Shown here: one piece after another, positions 8,465 to 17,890 of the stretch | Position numbering within the stretch: the first letter of the stretch is position 1 | Layout of the letters: every line of letters starts with the position of its first letter | Assembly (NCBI GenBank): GCA_017644185.1 | Contig: JAEPMA010000004.1 | Coordinates: 1 to 64,000, forward strand | Reading direction: 5' to 3' | Length of the DNA stretch: 64,000 bases | DNA from: Rhodospirillales bacterium | Lineage (GTDB): Bacteria; Pseudomonadota; Alphaproteobacteria; Rhodospirillales; Casp-alpha2 | Position numbers and translations under genes: made by a program | The notes under the pieces: model-generated | Seen by the model: the letters and a program-made list of their open reading frames with translations, nothing else | The model's database searches: none | What the model was told of the DNA's origin: nothing

Positions 8465-9706
8465 TTAGTTCGACGGCGCCTTGCGCGGCCAGTTCACCGG
8501 GTGCGATGCCCATTTGGACGGCGCGACAACGTTGTACGCACCGTTCTGGATCTGACGCAGAACCATCGGCTTGGCGATGTTGTTCCCGGCTTCCGAGAAC
8601 TTAATGCCACCATAGAAGGTCTGCATGTCGGTCGCCGCAATGGCGTCACGGACCTTCTCGACATCGAAGCTGTTCGCACGCTCGAAGGCATCGGCCCAGA
8701 CCTGAACCGCGGCGGTCGCCTGCGCGGACTGGTACGGGACGTTCTTGTAACCTTCATAGGTCGCCTTGAAGAGCTTGTCGTAATCAGCGGCGGTGCCGAA
8801 TAGATCGTCCTTGTAGCTCAGCGTCTCGGCCCACTGCGTCGGGCAAAGAATATCGTTGGTGGCTTCGCCGAACTTCGACGTGATTTTCGCCGCTTCGCAG
8901 TGCGTCATGGCGATCATCGGTGTGTCGATCTGCAGTTCTTTGATCTGACGCGCGGCCGTTGCGGCACCTTTGGAATGCCCGGACAGCACCAGCAGATCCG
9001 GCTTGAGTGCTTTCACTTTGGTCAGCGTCGCGGAAATGTCGTTGAGGTCACGCGGCATTTTGTCGTCGATGACGGCCTTCATACCGTACTTTTTCATGTC
9101 CTCAAGCACACCGGCGCGAACGTCGAGCGAGAACGGATCGTTCTCGAACGCCATCGCGACTTTCACATCGGAAGCTTTTTTGCCGTTCTTTTCGGCGATT
9201 TCAGCAGCCAACGCGATCGCGCTCGCGAGGTATTGTTCGGACGTCGACAACACCGCAAACAGGTACTTGTAGCCCTTGTTGAACAGCGAACGTGAGGCAC
9301 CTTCGGCTTCGACCATCGGCACTTTGTACTTTTCGATGATCGGCGCGGCGGCCTTCGTGGTCGCCGACGAATACGGGCCAAGGAAGTATTTCACGCCGTC
9401 CTGGTTGACGAGTCGTTCAAGCAACTGCGCGGTACGCAGCGGCGTCGATTCGTCGTCATAATACTGGACTTTCAACTTGTACTTCTTGCCGCCGACCGTG
9501 ACACCGCCAGCTTCGTTGATCTTTTTCACGCCCAGTTCATAGCCATTCTTGGCATGAATACCGTTTGTCGAATACTTACCGGTAAAGGAAATAGCGGAAC
9601 CGAGGATAATCGTATCACCCTCGACTTTGGCGCTCGCCGGCGTCGCCAGCGCGACGCCCAGGGCAACGGCAGATGCCATTACCGCCGTCGTCAGACGTGC
9701 TTTCAT
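8465..9706 (-). CDS. livK: Branched-chain amino acid-type ABC transporter, periplasmic substrate-binding protein
   Basis: A 413-residue type I periplasmic binding protein. A Sec signal peptide (MKARLTTAVMASAVALGVALATPASA) cleaves after about residue 26. The mature protein begins with the family pattern ILGSAISFTGKYSTNGIHAKNGYELGVKKINEAGG, and YYDDESTPLRTAQLLERLV follows. It delivers a small organic solute to the LivH/LivM channel; length (about 385 mature residues) is somewhat longer than E. coli LivK and closer to amide/urea-type and broad-range binding proteins, so the ligand is open. First gene of the operon, separated from livH by a strong hairpin. GGGAGGACTC precedes the ATG. Confidence 0.92.
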   Translation of the reverse strand: MKARLTTAVMASAVALGVALATPASAKVEGDTIILGSAISFTGKYSTNGIHAKNGYELGVKKINEAGGVTVGGKKYKLKVQYYDDESTPLRTAQLLERLVNQDGVKYFLGPYSSATTKAAAPIIEKYKVPMVEAEGASRSLFNKGYKYLFAVLSTSEQYLASAIALAAEIAEKNGKKASDVKVAMAFENDPFSLDVRAGVLEDMKKYGMKAVIDDKMPRDLNDISATLTKVKALKPDLLVLSGHSKGAATAARQIKELQIDTPMIAMTHCEAAKITSKFGEATNDILCPTQWAETLSYKDDLFGTAADYDKLFKATYEGYKNVPYQSAQATAAVQVWADAFERANSFDVEKVRDAIAATDMQTFYGGIKFSEAGNNIAKPMVLRQIQNGAYNVVAPSKWASHPVNWPRKAPSN

Positions 9707-9768
9707 TTTGTGAGTCCTCCCAGACTTCTATGTTCGCGGACAAATGCCCGACTTGGATTCGCCCTCGC

Positions 9769-9800
9769 TTATTCGAGTTTATTTTTTTATAGCCGAATAA
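9769..9800. promoter_or_regulatory. Inverted repeat TTATTCG-N18-CGAATAA upstream of the liv operon
   Basis: A perfect 7-bp inverted repeat with an A/T-only spacer core lies 63-94 bases upstream of the livK start, in the 263-base gap between the SDR gene end and livK. Its symmetric half-sites 25 bp apart fit a dimeric regulator or a promoter-proximal structure. No convincing -35/-10 pair could be fixed. The rest of the gap shows nothing else I can name. Confidence 0.35.
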
Positions 9801-9969
9801 ACGATGTCGTCGGCGGATTGTATCAGCGTTCTACATTCTGGCAAGAGAACGTATCAAATTAACTTTTATTGGCCATTTTCCGCACAATTCTGTCGTGACG
9901 AAAAAAAGCGGTATGCTACGTCCCTAAAATTGACACCGTGTACGCGGCACCATTTTTTGTTTTCGGGCT

Positions 9970-10725
9970 TCATCCGCGTCCCGCGAAGGGCATTTTTGTC
10001 GCCATGATGGTCATGGTGAAAACATTCGTCTCGAGCGGGTAACTCGCCATATGGACGACGGCGCGCCCGACGTCGTCCACATCCATCATCGCCTCAGGTT
10101 TAATCTCGCCGTTCGCCTGTTTGACCCCCTTTGCCATCCTGTTCGCCATTTCGGACTGCGCATTACCGATATCGAGCTGACAAACTGCGATGTTATATTT
10201 GCGACCGTCCAAAGATGCTGTTTTGGTCATCCCGGTCACGGCATGCTTGGTTGCCGTATAAGGGATCGAGTCGGGGCGCGGTGCATGGGCCGAGATCGAC
10301 CCGTTGTTAATAATGCGTCCCCCCTGTGGATCTTGCTCCTTCATCACGCGGAAGGCGGCCTGCAAGCACAAGAACGATCCTGTCAGATTGACGTCGACCA
10401 CGGTCTTCCATTGTTCATACGAAAGATCCTCCAGAAGGATGCCCGGCGCGTTGGCACCGGCGTTGTTAAACAACAAATCCAACCGACCGTATGTGTCCGT
10501 GACCGATTTGAACAACGCCGCCACCTCGTCCGGGTCCGAGACATCGGTGGGTACGGCGAGGGCTCGGTCGGGCGCAGAGCACATCGACACCGTCTCGTCG
10601 AGAGCATCGGCACGGCGCCCGGCGAGTGCGACCGTCCACCCATCGTCGACCAGCGCCTTGGTAGTGGCGCGGCCGATCCCCGAACCGGCCCCCGTAACGA
10701 TAGCGATTTTCGATGTTTCCGGCAT
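9970..10725 (-). CDS. Short-chain dehydrogenase/reductase
   Basis: A 251-residue classical SDR oxidoreductase. Cofactor motif TGAGSGIG is at about 12-19, NNAG in the 90s, catalytic Ser in NNGSISAH and the catalytic pair YTATK. The residue pattern after beta-2 (AGRRADAL, Arg-rich) suggests NADP(H) preference. Substrate unknown. I chose ATG 10725 because GGAGGG sits four bases upstream and the fold starts directly after; an upstream in-frame extension has no ribosome site. Divergent from the GST gene. Confidence 0.88.
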   Translation of the reverse strand: MPETSKIAIVTGAGSGIGRATTKALVDDGWTVALAGRRADALDETVSMCSAPDRALAVPTDVSDPDEVAALFKSVTDTYGRLDLLFNNAGANAPGILLEDLSYEQWKTVVDVNLTGSFLCLQAAFRVMKEQDPQGGRIINNGSISAHAPRPDSIPYTATKHAVTGMTKTASLDGRKYNIAVCQLDIGNAQSEMANRMAKGVKQANGEIKPEAMMDVDDVGRAVVHMASYPLETNVFTMTIMATKMPFAGRG

Positions 10726-10841
10726 AAATCCCTCCATTAGGTTATCTGCGCTTCGCATTACCAAAGGTGCTTTGAGCAGAACGCTCTTTCGGCTTATCAA
10801 GGGATATTGGAGATCACGCGCGGCCCGGCAAGGAGAAGTTG

Positions 10842-11450
10842 ATGTTTACGCTGCTGGATGACCCGATTTCGGGTAACGGATATAAAATTCGGCTTTTGCT
10901 GGCGTTTCTCGATACGCCCTACACATACAAGACCTATAGCGTTCTGAAAGCCGAGACCCGAACACCGGAATTTCTTGCGATCAGCCCGAACGGAAAGATC
11001 CCCGTGCTGGTCCTCGAAGACGGAACGGCATTACCGGAATCCAACGCGATCCTGAACTACCTCGCCGCGGGGTCATCCTATCTGCCGACCGACCGGCTGC
11101 ACCACGCACAGGTTCTACAGTGGATGTTCTGGGAACAGTATTCCCATGAACCGAACATCGCGACACTCAGGTTCTGGAACCACCTCCCCGAATTGGATGA
11201 GGTTCAGAAAGCTCTAATTCCCAGCAAACGCGCCAACGGAAATGCGGCGCTGAAGATGATGGACACTCATTTAAGTGAGCATGATTGGTTGGTCGCGGGA
11301 GTGCCGACGGTCGCCGACATCGCCTTGTTCGCTTACACCCATGTCGCCGAGGAAGGTGATTTCGAATTGTCCGCGTATCCGAACATCCAGAAATGGATCG
11401 CGCGGATCGAAGGTCTGCCGGGCTTCGTGCCGATGGGAACGGCGCATTAA
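10842..11450 (+). CDS. Glutathione S-transferase family protein
   Basis: A 202-residue protein with an N-terminal thioredoxin-like GST domain (residues 1-75; [27 protein letters not shown] carries the cis-Pro and the glutathione gamma-glutamyl-binding E-S pair) and an all-helical C-terminal domain with the N-capping motif [10 protein letters not shown]. Role is probably detoxification or a small-molecule thiol transfer; the substrate is not evident. ATG 10842 follows AAGGAG. The stop overlaps that of the convergent msrB gene in TTAA. Confidence 0.88.
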   Translation: MFTLLDDPISGNGYKIRLLLAFLDTPYTYKTYSVLKAETRTPEFLAISPNGKIPVLVLEDGTALPESNAILNYLAAGSSYLPTDRLHHAQVLQWMFWEQYSHEPNIATLRFWNHLPELDEVQKALIPSKRANGNAALKMMDTHLSEHDWLVAGVPTVADIALFAYTHVAEEGDFELSAYPNIQKWIARIEGLPGFVPMGTAH

Positions 11451-11845
11451 CCTTCGGGCTTAAACTTCAGTGATGCTCCGTTGATGCAGTATCGCTGGCC
11501 GGTCGGCTGCGGTCCGTCGGGGAAGACATGTCCCAAATGTCCGTCGCATTTGGCACAGTGGACCTCGGTCCGGGTCATCCACAGGCTCTTGTCGACTTCT
11601 TCCTCAATCGCTTCATCGCCCACTGGCTGATAAAAGCTGGGCCAACCGGAACCGGACTCGAATTTTGTGTCGGATGCGAACAGCGGTTCGCCACAACCTG
11701 CACAGACGAACATACCCTTGCGCTTTTCATGATTGAGCGGGCTCGTGCCTGCGCGCTCAGTCCCCTTCATACGCATGATCTTGAAGGCCTCAAAACCGAG
11801 TTGATCCATCCATTCCTGTTCGGACTTGGTGATTTTTTCAGCCAT
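11447..11845 (-). CDS. msrB: Peptide-methionine (R)-S-oxide reductase MsrB
   Basis: Reduces methionine R-sulfoxide in proteins, using thioredoxin. The 132-residue protein has the four zinc-binding cysteines (C48, C51, C97, C100), the substrate segment GSGWPSF and the catalytic Cys at 120 in [12 protein letters not shown] 11845 is chosen because GGAGGAT lies just upstream and MsrB proteins of this size start here. No msrA is adjacent. Confidence 0.96.
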   Translation of the reverse strand: MAEKITKSEQEWMDQLGFEAFKIMRMKGTERAGTSPLNHEKRKGMFVCAGCGEPLFASDTKFESGSGWPSFYQPVGDEAIEEEVDKSLWMTRTEVHCAKCDGHLGHVFPDGPQPTGQRYCINGASLKFKPEG

Positions 11846-11937
11846 CGTATCCTCCGCTTCGTTCTTGAACCGAAGTAATCCCTGAATTCGCCGGTTTCCA
11901 GTCTTTTTGCTGTCGTGCACGCAAATGTGAGGCGGTG

Positions 11938-13554
11938 TCAGAACCTGCCGTCATACGCTTTTCTGCCGATTGGGCATGCGATCAGCGTAAATGTCTCGGC
12001 ATCCAGGCCCTCCGAGATTGCTTTTTCAAGTGTCGCGCGATCGGTCGCCGTCACGCCGATACCGCCCATCACTTCGGCGAGCTTGGCAAAGTCGGTGCCT
12101 CCAAAATCAACGCCCAGATTATCCTGCTTGTTGGCACGCTGCTTCAGTTCGATCAGCGCCAGACTTTCGTCGACAAACACAACAACCACCACAGGCAACC
12201 GCATATCCCTGAGCGTCGCCAACTCGCCGAGGATCATCTCCATCCCACCGTCGCCCGTGAACGCGATCACCGGCGTGTCGGGGTTGGCGATTTTATGGCC
12301 CATGGCGATCGGCAAAGCGCAGCCCATGGTGCAGAGACCGGTCGATTGCGCGAGCGTGCGCGGCAGATAACAATCCCACTGCTGGCTTAACAGGATGCGG
12401 TGCGCGCCGGTATCGACGGCGGCAAAACCTTGTTTTGGGAATGCGGTCCTGGCCGCATCGATGACGGCGGCCGGGCCCCAGCTTTCGTCCCGCGGGAAGG
12501 CGTCGCGCAATTTTTCACGCATCTTTTCGATGGCGCCGTCTTTCCAGGTATCCTTCCCATTGATCCCCTGGGTCAGCGCCTTGATCCCCTCACCCACATC
12601 GCAGACGAAACTGATATCCGCCTGATGCACGTAATGGGTGTTCGGATGCCCGGCGATTTCGATCACCGTCTTGCCTTCCATGCCCGTCGACCAGGCATGG
12701 CGCCAATCGATCCGCATCTCGATGGGGTCATAGCCTGCAAGCACAATCACATCGGCCTCGTCGATCATCGGCTTCAGCGTTTTAAACGATTTGGGCGACA
12801 GCCCGTGCCCACCCAGAGACAGCGGATCATCCTCCGCGACCACGCCCTTGGCCTTATAGCTGGTCAGCACCGGCATTTTCAGTCGATGTATGGCTTCGTC
12901 GATGACCGGCGCCGCGTCGTGGTGAAGAATATCGACGCCGCCGATCATCAACGGGCGTTCGGCGTTGGCGATGGCATTCCTCGCGCGTTCAAGGTCCGGC
13001 CCGGCGGCGGGTGCCACCTTCGACATGGCGGCGCGCCCCGGGTAACCGGTGACTTTCGCATCCTTACCCGCGATGTTGATCGGCACGTCAATATGCACGG
13101 GGCCCGGCGGGTCCTGCATGGCAATCGCGACAGCCTTGTCGATCATCACGTCAACGGCACCGTCGGCGACGGTCATAGACGCTTTCGAGATCGGTCGGAT
13201 GACATCGGTATGGTCGAATACCTGGTGGGTGTACGTTTCAGCTTCCGCCGCATCGACGCATCCGGTCAGGAAGATCATCGGCACCTGGTCCTGCCATGCG
13301 TTGGCAACCACGTTCACCGCGTTGACGACGCCAGGCCCGACGGTCGCCACCAGAATACCGGGGGCACCGGTCGCGTGATAGGTCCCTTCCGCCATGAACC
13401 CGCCGGCGTTTTCGTGCTTCACCAGATGAAAATCGATGCCGGCGTTTTCCAACCCCTCCATCAACGACAGCACTTCACCACCCGGAATACCGAAAGCATG
13501 GCGGCATCCGGCGTCGTAGAGCCGCTTGCCGATGATGTCGGACGTCGTCGTCAT
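11938..13554 (-). CDS. Thiamine diphosphate-dependent enzyme, acetolactate synthase large subunit-like
   Basis: A 538-residue TPP enzyme with the three-domain layout of acetolactate synthase / oxalyl-CoA decarboxylase relatives. The cofactor-activating Glu is E48 ([12 protein letters not shown]). The TPP-Mg motif begins with GDG at 434, but the usual NN about 27 residues later is VD (461-462), so an Asp stands where an Asn normally binds magnesium. No regulatory subunit gene (ilvN) follows and ilvC is absent, so branched-chain synthesis is unlikely. It is the last gene of an operon with an acyl-CoA dehydrogenase and a class III CoA-transferase, so it probably acts on a 2-keto acid or acyl-CoA from the same catabolic route. 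GGAAAGAAGACA precedes the ATG. Confidence 0.85.
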   Translation of the reverse strand: MTTTSDIIGKRLYDAGCRHAFGIPGGEVLSLMEGLENAGIDFHLVKHENAGGFMAEGTYHATGAPGILVATVGPGVVNAVNVVANAWQDQVPMIFLTGCVDAAEAETYTHQVFDHTDVIRPISKASMTVADGAVDVMIDKAVAIAMQDPPGPVHIDVPINIAGKDAKVTGYPGRAAMSKVAPAAGPDLERARNAIANAERPLMIGGVDILHHDAAPVIDEAIHRLKMPVLTSYKAKGVVAEDDPLSLGGHGLSPKSFKTLKPMIDEADVIVLAGYDPIEMRIDWRHAWSTGMEGKTVIEIAGHPNTHYVHQADISFVCDVGEGIKALTQGINGKDTWKDGAIEKMREKLRDAFPRDESWGPAAVIDAARTAFPKQGFAAVDTGAHRILLSQQWDCYLPRTLAQSTGLCTMGCALPIAMGHKIANPDTPVIAFTGDGGMEMILGELATLRDMRLPVVVVVFVDESLALIELKQRANKQDNLGVDFGGTDFAKLAEVMGGIGVTATDRATLEKAISEGLDAETFTLIACPIGRKAYDGRF

Positions 13555-13566
13555 TGTCTTCTTTCC

Positions 13567-14784
13567 TTATTCGGCGGCTCGGGTGCGCTCAGCCAGTTTC
13601 AAATAACCGTCCCGGGTCTGCGGCAGCTTGCGGTCGAGGATCTTGCCGGCGACCAGGTTCCGCAGCACCTGCGCCGTACCGCCACCGATCGTGAACATGC
13701 GGGCATCGCGGTACATGCGTTCCATCGGGCGATTGCGCGAATACCCCGCAGCCCCGAAAACTTGAAGCGCGTCCGACGTCACCTTGATCGCGGTCTCGGA
13801 GGCGAGAATTTTCGCCTGCGCCGCCATCAACATATCGGGGAACCCGCCCTCGTTGGTTTCCGCCGAGGCGGCCGCTTTATAAATCAGCGCCTGCGATGCG
13901 GCGATTCCGATCGACATGTCGGCGAGCATCCATTGAAGACCCTGGAACTCCGCGATCGGCCGGCCGAACTGTTCGCGTTCACCCGCATAGGCGAGCGCAT
14001 TTTCGTATGCACCTTCGGCGATCCCAAGGGCCACGGTCCCGGCGCCGACGCGTTGTGAATTATAGGCGTTCATCAAACCGGCGAACCCACGCTTGATCCC
14101 CTCGGGCGGGATCAGTGCCATACTTTCGGGGACGAACAAATCTTCGAAGAGCATCTCGCATTCGGGGATACCCCGAAGCCCCATCGCAGGCTCGCGGGTG
14201 CCGACGCGCAGACCTTCGGCCTGATCTCGTACGGCGATGAAGCCACCAATACCCATATCGTTCCCATTCTCGATCACGCGAGCGAAGATCAGATGCAGCT
14301 TCGAAACGCCCCCACCGGTGATCCAGTGCTTACGCCCGTTGATGACGTAGCCACCGTCTTTCTTGACCGCGGTCGTCGTCATGTCGGTGGCGGCGGAGCC
14401 CGCTTCCGGTTCCGTGATGCAGATCGCAGGTTTGTCGCCCGCAAGCACCAGTTCGGCGGCAAGTTTCTTCTGCTCGTCCGAACCGTATTTCATGATGGCG
14501 CTGACGGCCCCCATGTTGCACTCGACCACGATCCGCGACGTGACACCGCAAACCTTGGCCATCTCCTCAACGACCAGGACCGCATGCAGGAATGAATAGC
14601 CCTTCCCGCCCCATTCCTTCGGGATCGTCATACCCGTGAAGCCGGCTTTCGCCAGTTCCTCGACATTGTGCCAGGGGTATTCCTCTGTTTTATCGACATC
14701 GGCGGCACGGTCCGCGATCACATCGCGGGCGAGTTTGCGGGCAGCGGCCTGAAGTTCGAGTTGTTCGTCCGTCAGCTGAAACAT
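13567..14784 (-). CDS. Acyl-CoA dehydrogenase
   Basis: A 405-residue flavoprotein that desaturates an acyl-CoA at C2-C3 and passes electrons to ETF. Family landmarks are present: the FAD-contact region ICITEPEAGSAATDMTTTA, the WITGGG loop, RIVVECNMG, and the C-terminal helical domain with QVFGAAGYSRNRPMERMYRDARMFTIGGGTAQVLRNLVA, which places the catalytic Glu region and flavin adenine contacts. Acyl specificity cannot be read. Middle gene of the CoA-transferase/ACAD/TPP operon, 12 bases from both neighbours. Confidence 0.93.
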   Translation of the reverse strand: MFQLTDEQLELQAAARKLARDVIADRAADVDKTEEYPWHNVEELAKAGFTGMTIPKEWGGKGYSFLHAVLVVEEMAKVCGVTSRIVVECNMGAVSAIMKYGSDEQKKLAAELVLAGDKPAICITEPEAGSAATDMTTTAVKKDGGYVINGRKHWITGGGVSKLHLIFARVIENGNDMGIGGFIAVRDQAEGLRVGTREPAMGLRGIPECEMLFEDLFVPESMALIPPEGIKRGFAGLMNAYNSQRVGAGTVALGIAEGAYENALAYAGEREQFGRPIAEFQGLQWMLADMSIGIAASQALIYKAAASAETNEGGFPDMLMAAQAKILASETAIKVTSDALQVFGAAGYSRNRPMERMYRDARMFTIGGGTAQVLRNLVAGKILDRKLPQTRDGYLKLAERTRAAE

Positions 14785-14796
14785 GGTTCGGCTCCC

Positions 14797-16023
14797 TTAC
14801 AATATGCCGTCATCGCGCAGTTTGTTGCGCGCGGCGTCGTCGAGGTTCAACAATTCTTCCAACACTTCATCGGTGTGCTCGCCCGTCATCGGCGGCGGAC
14901 GGCGATACGACACCGGGGTTTCGGAATATTTTATCGGATTACCGATCAGGCGGCACTTGCCGTCGGCGGCGATCGGATGATCCATTTCGATCCGCATGCC
15001 CCGATGCAGGATCTGCGGATCTTCAAAAGCCATGGGGACGGTGTTGACCGGCGCCGAAGGCACACCCAACGGCGCTAACCCATCGACCCATTCCTCCGTC
15101 GTCTTCATGACCGTGATCTGGCGCATCAACGGCGTGATGACGTCGCGATTGCGCACACGCATATCATTTGTCAGGAACCGCTCGTCCGCCGCCATTTCCG
15201 GCTTGCCGATAAACTCGCAGAACCGCTTAAACTGACCGTCGTTCCCGATCGCCATGATCACGAACCCATCGGCGGTCGGATAGACGTCGTAAGGAACGAT
15301 GTTCGAATGCGCGTTCGCACGGCGCACATTCGGATGCCCGTGCGTCAGATAGTTGACCCCTTCATTGATCAACCACGCCACGGATGTATCCAGCAACGCC
15401 AAGTCGATCAACTGGCCCTGACCCGTCTTGTCGCGGTGGCGCAGCGCGGCAAGGAGCGCCGTCGTCGCGTACATACCACACATAACATCCGAAATACCGA
15501 CACCGACCTTGTGCGGGTCGCCGTCGACAGGACCGGTCAGGCTCATGATGCCCCCCATGCCCTGCGCCAGCATGTCGTACCCCGCACGCTTCGCATAAGG
15601 ACCGGTGCGTCCGAACCCGGAGATGTGCAGATAGACCTTGTCCGGAAATTCGGCGTGAATATCGTCATAGCCGAGACCGTACTTGTCGAGCCCGCCCACC
15701 TTAAAATTATGACAAAGCGCATCGCAATGCTTGAGCAGATCCTTGACCAGCTGCACCCCTTCCGGCTTCGCGATGTCGATGGTGATCGAGCGCTTGTTGC
15801 GGTTCGACGCCATGTAATAGGCGCTTTCGCGGGTATCGTTACCATCCTTGTCTTGCAGATAAGGCGGCCCCCAACCCCGGGTATCATCCCCGTCGACGGG
15901 TTTTTCCACCTTGATGATATCGGCGCCCAGATCACCCAGAAGCTGGGTGCAGGTCGGCCCGGCAAGGATGCGGGTCAGATCGAGTATGCGAATGCCCGCG
16001 AGAGGGCCGGTATTGGTCGTCAT
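14797..16023 (-). CDS. Class III (CaiB/BaiF-type) CoA-transferase
   Basis: A 408-residue member of the formyl-CoA/carnitinyl-CoA transferase family, which moves CoA between carboxylic acids. The N-terminal GIRILDLTRILAGPTCTQLLGDLGADIIKVEKP and the central ICHNFKVGGLDKYGLGYDD and HISGFGRTGPYAKRAGYDM stretches are the family fingerprints. The catalytic aspartate falls in the GPVDGDPHKVG/ISDVMCG region. First structural gene of an operon with the acyl-CoA dehydrogenase and TPP enzyme, 95 bases downstream of a LysR gene on the same strand. It probably activates the acid that the pathway degrades. Confidence 0.9.
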   Translation of the reverse strand: MTTNTGPLAGIRILDLTRILAGPTCTQLLGDLGADIIKVEKPVDGDDTRGWGPPYLQDKDGNDTRESAYYMASNRNKRSITIDIAKPEGVQLVKDLLKHCDALCHNFKVGGLDKYGLGYDDIHAEFPDKVYLHISGFGRTGPYAKRAGYDMLAQGMGGIMSLTGPVDGDPHKVGVGISDVMCGMYATTALLAALRHRDKTGQGQLIDLALLDTSVAWLINEGVNYLTHGHPNVRRANAHSNIVPYDVYPTADGFVIMAIGNDGQFKRFCEFIGKPEMAADERFLTNDMRVRNRDVITPLMRQITVMKTTEEWVDGLAPLGVPSAPVNTVPMAFEDPQILHRGMRIEMDHPIAADGKCRLIGNPIKYSETPVSYRRPPPMTGEHTDEVLEELLNLDDAARNKLRDDGIL

Positions 16024-16118
16024 GGATGTTCCTTTTCAGGTGAGGTGCCTTTGCACCCATTTGGTTTTAGCCGATGGCTTTACTTGATAAAAACGAAATA
16101 TTATGCCTGTTTTCTTGA

Positions 16119-17027
16119 TTAAATTTCATCATTTATACGGACTGTTCTCCGCTTGGGCCGTTTATCACCAGCGAGGCCGCTCAATATCTCGACCAACGCC
16201 CGCGTCAGGTGCGCTTTCGGATTATCGCGGCGTTCGACAACGCCGATCACCCGGCAAAGAGGTGGATCGCCGAACGGCACCTTGACGATCCCCTCCGGAA
16301 GATCGGCGCCGGCGCGATCCGGCACCACGGACACCCCGAGCCCATGCGCCACCATCGAAGCAATTGCTTCAAGCGAGTCGATTTCCATCCCCGTATGGAC
16401 CCGTATCCCCCGGTCCTTGAGGTGCGTGTCGATTAATCGACCGGCCCAGGCAAACCTCTGAAAGCGGATGAAAGGCCCGGCATCGAGAAGTTCTCGATCC
16501 GTGATGCCGCGCGTCCCCTTGGGCGCGATCACCATCAGCGGCTCTTCCGCGAACATATGCCAACTCAGACCCGTCTGAAGTTGTGACGGCTCTGTCACCA
16601 CCGCGGCGTCCAGCTCTCCCTTGTGCACACGCCCCACGAGATCGGCCGAAAGACCGCTCGATACGCGGATGCGCAGGTCCGGATGGCTTTGCCTGATTGC
16701 ACTCAGCGCCGGTGGCAGTATCCCCGACAGCAGCGTTGGCACCGATCCGATGTCGAGGCTGCCGCTCAGTGCCTCTCCCGTGACGATATCGGTCAGGCTC
16801 TCGCACTTCTCGACGATTTCCCGTGCACGGTCGACGAGGTTACGGCCACGCGTGTTCAAGCGCGGCGGGCGGGTCGTGCGGTCGAAAAGTTTTGTTTCGA
16901 GATCCTCTTCCAGCGCCTTCACATGCAGACTGACGGCGGACTGGGTCAGGCCAATAGCATCCCCAGCCGCAGCAAACGAGCCGTGCTCCGCGATCGCGAT
17001 CAGGGTTTTGAGATGGCGCAGGTCCAT
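16119..17027 (-). CDS. LysR family transcriptional regulator
   Basis: A 302-residue regulator with the N-terminal winged helix-turn-helix (DLRHLKTLIAIAEHGSFAAAGDAIGLTQSAVSLHVKALEEDL) and a periplasmic-binding-like effector domain. It sits in front of, and on the same strand as, the CoA-transferase operon and divergent to the CBS-pair gene, so the CoA-transferase operon is the natural target. ATG 17027 is chosen because most family members begin MDLR; an upstream ATG at 17081 lacks both a ribosome site and family support. Confidence 0.92.
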   Translation of the reverse strand: MDLRHLKTLIAIAEHGSFAAAGDAIGLTQSAVSLHVKALEEDLETKLFDRTTRPPRLNTRGRNLVDRAREIVEKCESLTDIVTGEALSGSLDIGSVPTLLSGILPPALSAIRQSHPDLRIRVSSGLSADLVGRVHKGELDAAVVTEPSQLQTGLSWHMFAEEPLMVIAPKGTRGITDRELLDAGPFIRFQRFAWAGRLIDTHLKDRGIRVHTGMEIDSLEAIASMVAHGLGVSVVPDRAGADLPEGIVKVPFGDPPLCRVIGVVERRDNPKAHLTRALVEILSGLAGDKRPKRRTVRINDEI

Positions 17028-17158
17028 GCGGCGCAGGTTAATGACTTCGGTCGACCGGAAAAAGGTTCTTCGTGAAACCATTTGTCACGAATGCGGCGTT
17101 GAAAAATAAATGCCGTCGTCGGAAGCTTGAGCGTTTTCTAATATACGGAGACTCAATC

Positions 17159-17584
17159 ATGGCCGAAGAACGCCGCCGCCGCGCCTATGACGATACGACC
17201 GTCAAGGATGTCAAAGGCGTAAATGAAGACTTCGTCCTCCATGTTCCCGCTGGTCGGCCGCTCCGCGAAGCCGTCGACTATCTGGCCGAACACAAGATCG
17301 GCCTGACGCTGGTTATCTCGTCCGACGGCGCGCTAGCCGGGGTGATCTCTGAACGGGACGTCGTTCGCGCGCTCTATGAGCATGGCAATCACGCTCTCAA
17401 CATGCCCGTCGACATGTTCATGGTGCGCGACGTGCTGACGTGTTCCGATCGGGATAAGGTCGAGGATGTCGCCAAGCTGATGGCGGAGAAGCATATTCGC
17501 CATCTTCCCATCGTCGAGGATGGCTATCTGGCGGGGATGATCAGCGCAACGGACCTGGTCCGGCACTTCGCTTCAAAGGCTTAA
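17159..17584 (+). CDS. CBS-pair domain protein
   Basis: A 141-residue protein composed almost wholly of two CBS motifs (about 10-70 and 75-135): AGVISERDVVRALYEHG and AGMISATDLVRHFASK are the ends of each repeat, and LTCSDRDKVEDVAKLMAEKHIRHLPIVEDG is the classic start of the second. CBS pairs bind adenosyl ligands (AMP, ATP, SAM) or nucleotides and act as energy sensors; stand-alone ones usually regulate another protein. GGAG lies eight bases upstream of the ATG. Confidence 0.93.
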   Translation: MAEERRRRAYDDTTVKDVKGVNEDFVLHVPAGRPLREAVDYLAEHKIGLTLVISSDGALAGVISERDVVRALYEHGNHALNMPVDMFMVRDVLTCSDRDKVEDVAKLMAEKHIRHLPIVEDGYLAGMISATDLVRHFASKA

Positions 17585-17594
17585 GATACGGCCG

Positions 17595-17831
17595 TTACTT
17601 CTGCGGATACGGATTGACGATGCCACGCACGAGTTGTTCGAGCACCTCGCGCACCTGGGTTTCGTCGCACCCCATGAGGACCGCGTCCTCCAGTGCGTCC
17701 TGGCATTCCTGGCGGATCTCTTCCAGGTTCTCGCGCAACACCACGAGTTTTTCTTCACAAGACACCGGCTCGCCGTCCGGCTGCAGCCAGATCACACCTT
17801 CGATATCGAGCTTTTTCCCATCGTCTTTCAT
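17595..17831 (-). CDS. Small conserved-looking protein of unknown function
   Basis: About 78 residues if started at ATG 17831; TTG 17855 and GTG 17846 upstream are possible. It is acidic, with an opening strand-like part (LDIEGVIWLQPDGEPVS) followed by amphipathic helices (CEEKLVVLRENLEEIRQECQDALEDAVLMGCDETQVREVLEQLVRGI). Two Cys and many Glu; no signal peptide or membrane segment. I do not recognise the family. It lies between the CBS gene (convergent) and the cNMP/TPR gene (same strand, 59 bases upstream) and is presumably co-transcribed with the latter. Confidence 0.6.
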   Translation of the reverse strand: MKDDGKKLDIEGVIWLQPDGEPVSCEEKLVVLRENLEEIRQECQDALEDAVLMGCDETQVREVLEQLVRGIVNPYPQK

Positions 17832-17890
17832 ATTCGGGAGATACACCCGCCCCAAACCGGTTTCAAGCCGTCAGGCGTTGAAGGCCGCTT

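Noticed and set aside
9804-10007. A 67-codon plus-strand reading frame in the livK/SDR gap
   Set aside because: No ribosome site, composition of an AT-rich intergenic region, and its 3' half is antisense to the SDR gene.
12400-14058. A long plus-strand reading frame (552 codons) across the TPP enzyme and ACAD genes
   Set aside because: It is the antisense shadow of two well-supported genes; the translation is His/Arg-rich with no domain pattern.
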